Shown here one piece after another: positions 4,928 to 6,006 of a stretch of DNA of 6,006 nucleotides (the stretch's first letter is position 1; each line of letters begins with the position of its first letter). The position numbers and the translations under genes are program-made. The stretch covers positions 1 through 6,006 of the forward strand of contig CANFFA010000166.1 of the NCBI GenBank assembly GCA_947445425.1, in the 5' to 3' direction. Source of the DNA: Paludibacteraceae bacterium (lineage in GTDB: Bacteria > Bacteroidota > Bacteroidia > Bacteroidales > Paludibacteraceae). Below the pieces are notes generated by a model, which saw only the letters and a program-made list of their open reading frames with translations, made no database searches and was not told the DNA's origin.

Positions 4928-4989
4928 GCCGAACTACCGTGTCCAAACATCTTTATAATCAGCACGATTTCTTCACGTTACGCTGAACT
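4905..4989. repeat. Imperfect direct repeat AGCACGAT...ACGYTACGCYGAACT
   Basis: Copy one is 4905-4935 (31 bases), copy two 4961-4989 (29 bases), 25 bases apart. The first 8 bases are identical, and 13 of the last 15 agree (ACGCTACGCCGAACT against ACGTTACGCTGAACT); the middles differ. Only copy one keeps the GTAGCG/CGCTAC hairpin. Confidence 0.55.
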
Positions 4990-4994
4990 GGGAA

Positions 4995-5366
4995 TTACTC
5001 TTTTACAAATAGGTAAGTCCCTGTGCTGTTTTTCGTAGTGATTGTATTTTTTTGAAAATCAACAACATTAGTTTCAGTTGCATCAATCAATGGTGTAACG
5101 GTGATATTATTTCCATTTAATACATACGTTATCGTTTGCAACTTTTTTTTATCACCTGTTACTGGTTGGTCCCAGATTTCAAATTGAGTTGACGAAATGA
5201 ATTTTAATTCTAGAAATGAGGATATTGACGCACCAGGACCTCCAGGTGTAACCGTATATCTCCAAACTGTTCCAGTTAGATCAGATTGGTTTTGAACTTC
5301 TTCTGCGGAACACGATGTGGTCATCATGGCAATAATAGCGAATGAAATAATTAATAGTTTTTGCAT
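4995..5366 (-). CDS. Small lipoprotein with a lipocalin-like or META-like look
   Basis: A 123-residue protein with a lipoprotein signal MQKLLIISFAIIAMMTTSC and acylated Cys19. The next residues SAEE resemble the acidic surface-export signal known from Bacteroidota lipoproteins, so it may face outward. The mature part starts SDLTGTVWRYT and alternates short beta strands (SFLELKFISSTQFEIW, LQTITYVLNGNNITVTP, GTYLFVKE), the pattern of small beta-barrel lipocalin-like or META-type domains; the family cannot be fixed from this. No catalytic residues are seen. The leader before ATG 5364-5366 is A-rich (AACAAACAAAAAGTT), and a strong terminator follows about 120 bases downstream. It is separated by 129 bases from the next lipoprotein gene upstream, so shared transcription is possible but not shown. 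Confidence 0.8.
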   Translation of the reverse strand: MQKLLIISFAIIAMMTTSCSAEEVQNQSDLTGTVWRYTVTPGGPGASISSFLELKFISSTQFEIWDQPVTGDKKKLQTITYVLNGNNITVTPLIDATETNVVDFQKNTITTKNSTGTYLFVKE

Positions 5367-5495
5367 AACTTTTTGTTTGTTTTTTCTACTCGTATGGCTT
5401 TTCGAATCCGCCTCGTTGATTAGTGTGGTGGCTGAACTCCACTGATTTTTTTGCTTTATTGAAATGACAATTACTCTACGATAATCTGGGGTTAC

Positions 5496-5978
5496 TTATT
5501 TATATTCTATTTCCCAATTAAGCCTTTGAATATCTGACTCTGACAACACAATCTTTTTTTCATATAATTGACACAAATAAATTTCAGTCCAATTATGTAT
5601 TCTCATAGTACTTTCTTTTATAAAATATAGTTTTATTTTTAAATCCTTAGACTTCAAACATAACTCTTCGATATTAACATTAGGTACAGTTAAATCATTT
5701 TTGGTATAATAGGAATATGCATTAATTCTATAAATTGGTGAAAGAATTGTATCTCTATTTTGAGTAGAATGTAAAAATACTGTGTCAAATAAATTTAGTT
5801 TTGGGGTAAGTGGAAGCGTGTCACTTGAAGTTATATACAAATAGACAGCAGAACTTGTTGCATTATAAATGCTTAATGAATCAAATTGCGTTTTTTTTTC
5901 AAAAGAGCAACTAATTATAATTATAATTATTATACTTTGAAAAAACCACTTTTTAAATATATTCATTTTGAATATCAT
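5496..5978 (-). CDS. Lipoprotein of unknown function
   Basis: A 160-residue protein with a short charged n-region (KMNIFKKW), a long Ile-rich core and the lipobox IIISC, giving acylated Cys24. The mature part (SFEKKTQFDSLSIYNATSSAVYLYI) continues with beta-prone segments and a charged C-terminus ending SDIQRLNWEIEYK. The opening resembles uncharacterised Bacteroidota lipoproteins with IYN-SS-VYxxI patterns followed by SDTLP, but I cannot name the family. A second ATG at 5964-5966 (MNIFKKWFF) would give a more usual signal length of 19 residues before the Cys and may be the true start. The promoter would lie beyond the right edge; only 28 bases of A/T-rich leader are present. Confidence 0.75.
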   Translation of the reverse strand: MIFKMNIFKKWFFQSIIIIIIISCSFEKKTQFDSLSIYNATSSAVYLYITSSDTLPLTPKLNLFDTVFLHSTQNRDTILSPIYRINAYSYYTKNDLTVPNVNIEELCLKSKDLKIKLYFIKESTMRIHNWTEIYLCQLYEKKIVLSESDIQRLNWEIEYK

Positions 5979-6006
5979 TTTTTTTTATTAAATGGGTATT
6001 TTAAAG

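Larger units (their letters stand above)
4486..4994. other. Non-coding stretch rich in hairpins and repeat scraps
   Basis: No gene is supported here. A 148-codon plus-strand frame (4540-4986) crosses a strong terminator, two hairpins and both copies of a direct repeat, has no recognisable domain, and is best read as spurious. From left to right the stretch holds the leader of the T9SS cargo gene, a short open fragment on the minus strand (4531-4626), a REP-like tail (4701-4741), a bidirectional terminator (4835-4875), two AAA-loop hairpins (4884-4927) and a direct repeat (4905-4989). Confidence 0.6.

Noticed and set aside
4540..4986. Plus-strand 148-codon open frame
   Set aside because: It crosses a strong terminator, two hairpins and a direct repeat, has no domain or leader signal, and its low-complexity sequence tracks the repeats. 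All other genes lie on the opposite strand.
5410..5457. Terminator-like GTGG/CCAC hairpin followed by a T run on the plus strand
   Set aside because: The stem is only four strong pairs plus wobbles, and no plus-strand gene precedes it.

Overview
The window looks like chromosomal DNA of a low-GC Bacteroidota bacterium. The evidence is a type IX secretion (T9SS) C-terminal sorting domain, lipoproteins with Bacteroidota-style signal peptides, A-rich leaders without Shine-Dalgarno sequences, several TAnnTTTG-type promoter boxes, an Rhs core of the TGHEHLDAFGLINMNGRVYDP type, and a RAYT-class Y1 transposase with its palindromes. All supportable genes lie on the minus strand, so transcription runs from right to left. 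The genus cannot be told from this stretch.

Layout from right to left (direction of transcription): a lipoprotein of unknown function (5496-5978); a small lipoprotein with a lipocalin-like or META-like look (4995-5366); a 500-base non-coding stretch with a strong bidirectional terminator, two small hairpins, a direct repeat and a REP-like tail; a secreted protein with a T9SS sorting domain (3688-4485); a terminator and promoter; a small frameshifted hypothetical gene (3261-3499); a REP/RAYT unit (about 2519-3247) whose transposase gene carries one in-frame amber codon; remains of a second RAYT/REP copy (about 2311-2465); an orphan Rhs C-terminal tail (1089-2120, with core homology reaching 2198); a small membrane protein in the position of an immunity gene (674-1048); a fossil frame; and a partial multi-pass membrane protein running off the left edge (1-436).

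The most interesting part is the left third. The Rhs gene has lost everything before the last segment of its core, yet keeps the DPSGE boundary, a Gly/Ala-rich linker and a lower-GC variable tip, followed 40 bases later by a small membrane-protein gene. This is the layout of a displaced polymorphic-toxin tip with its immunity gene, but neither product matches a toxin or immunity family I can name. The centre is a small graveyard of mobile DNA: a transposase broken by one nonsense codon between two mirrored palindrome pairs, beside an older fragment of the same family. I see no CRISPR array, tRNA, rRNA or fully described new system.
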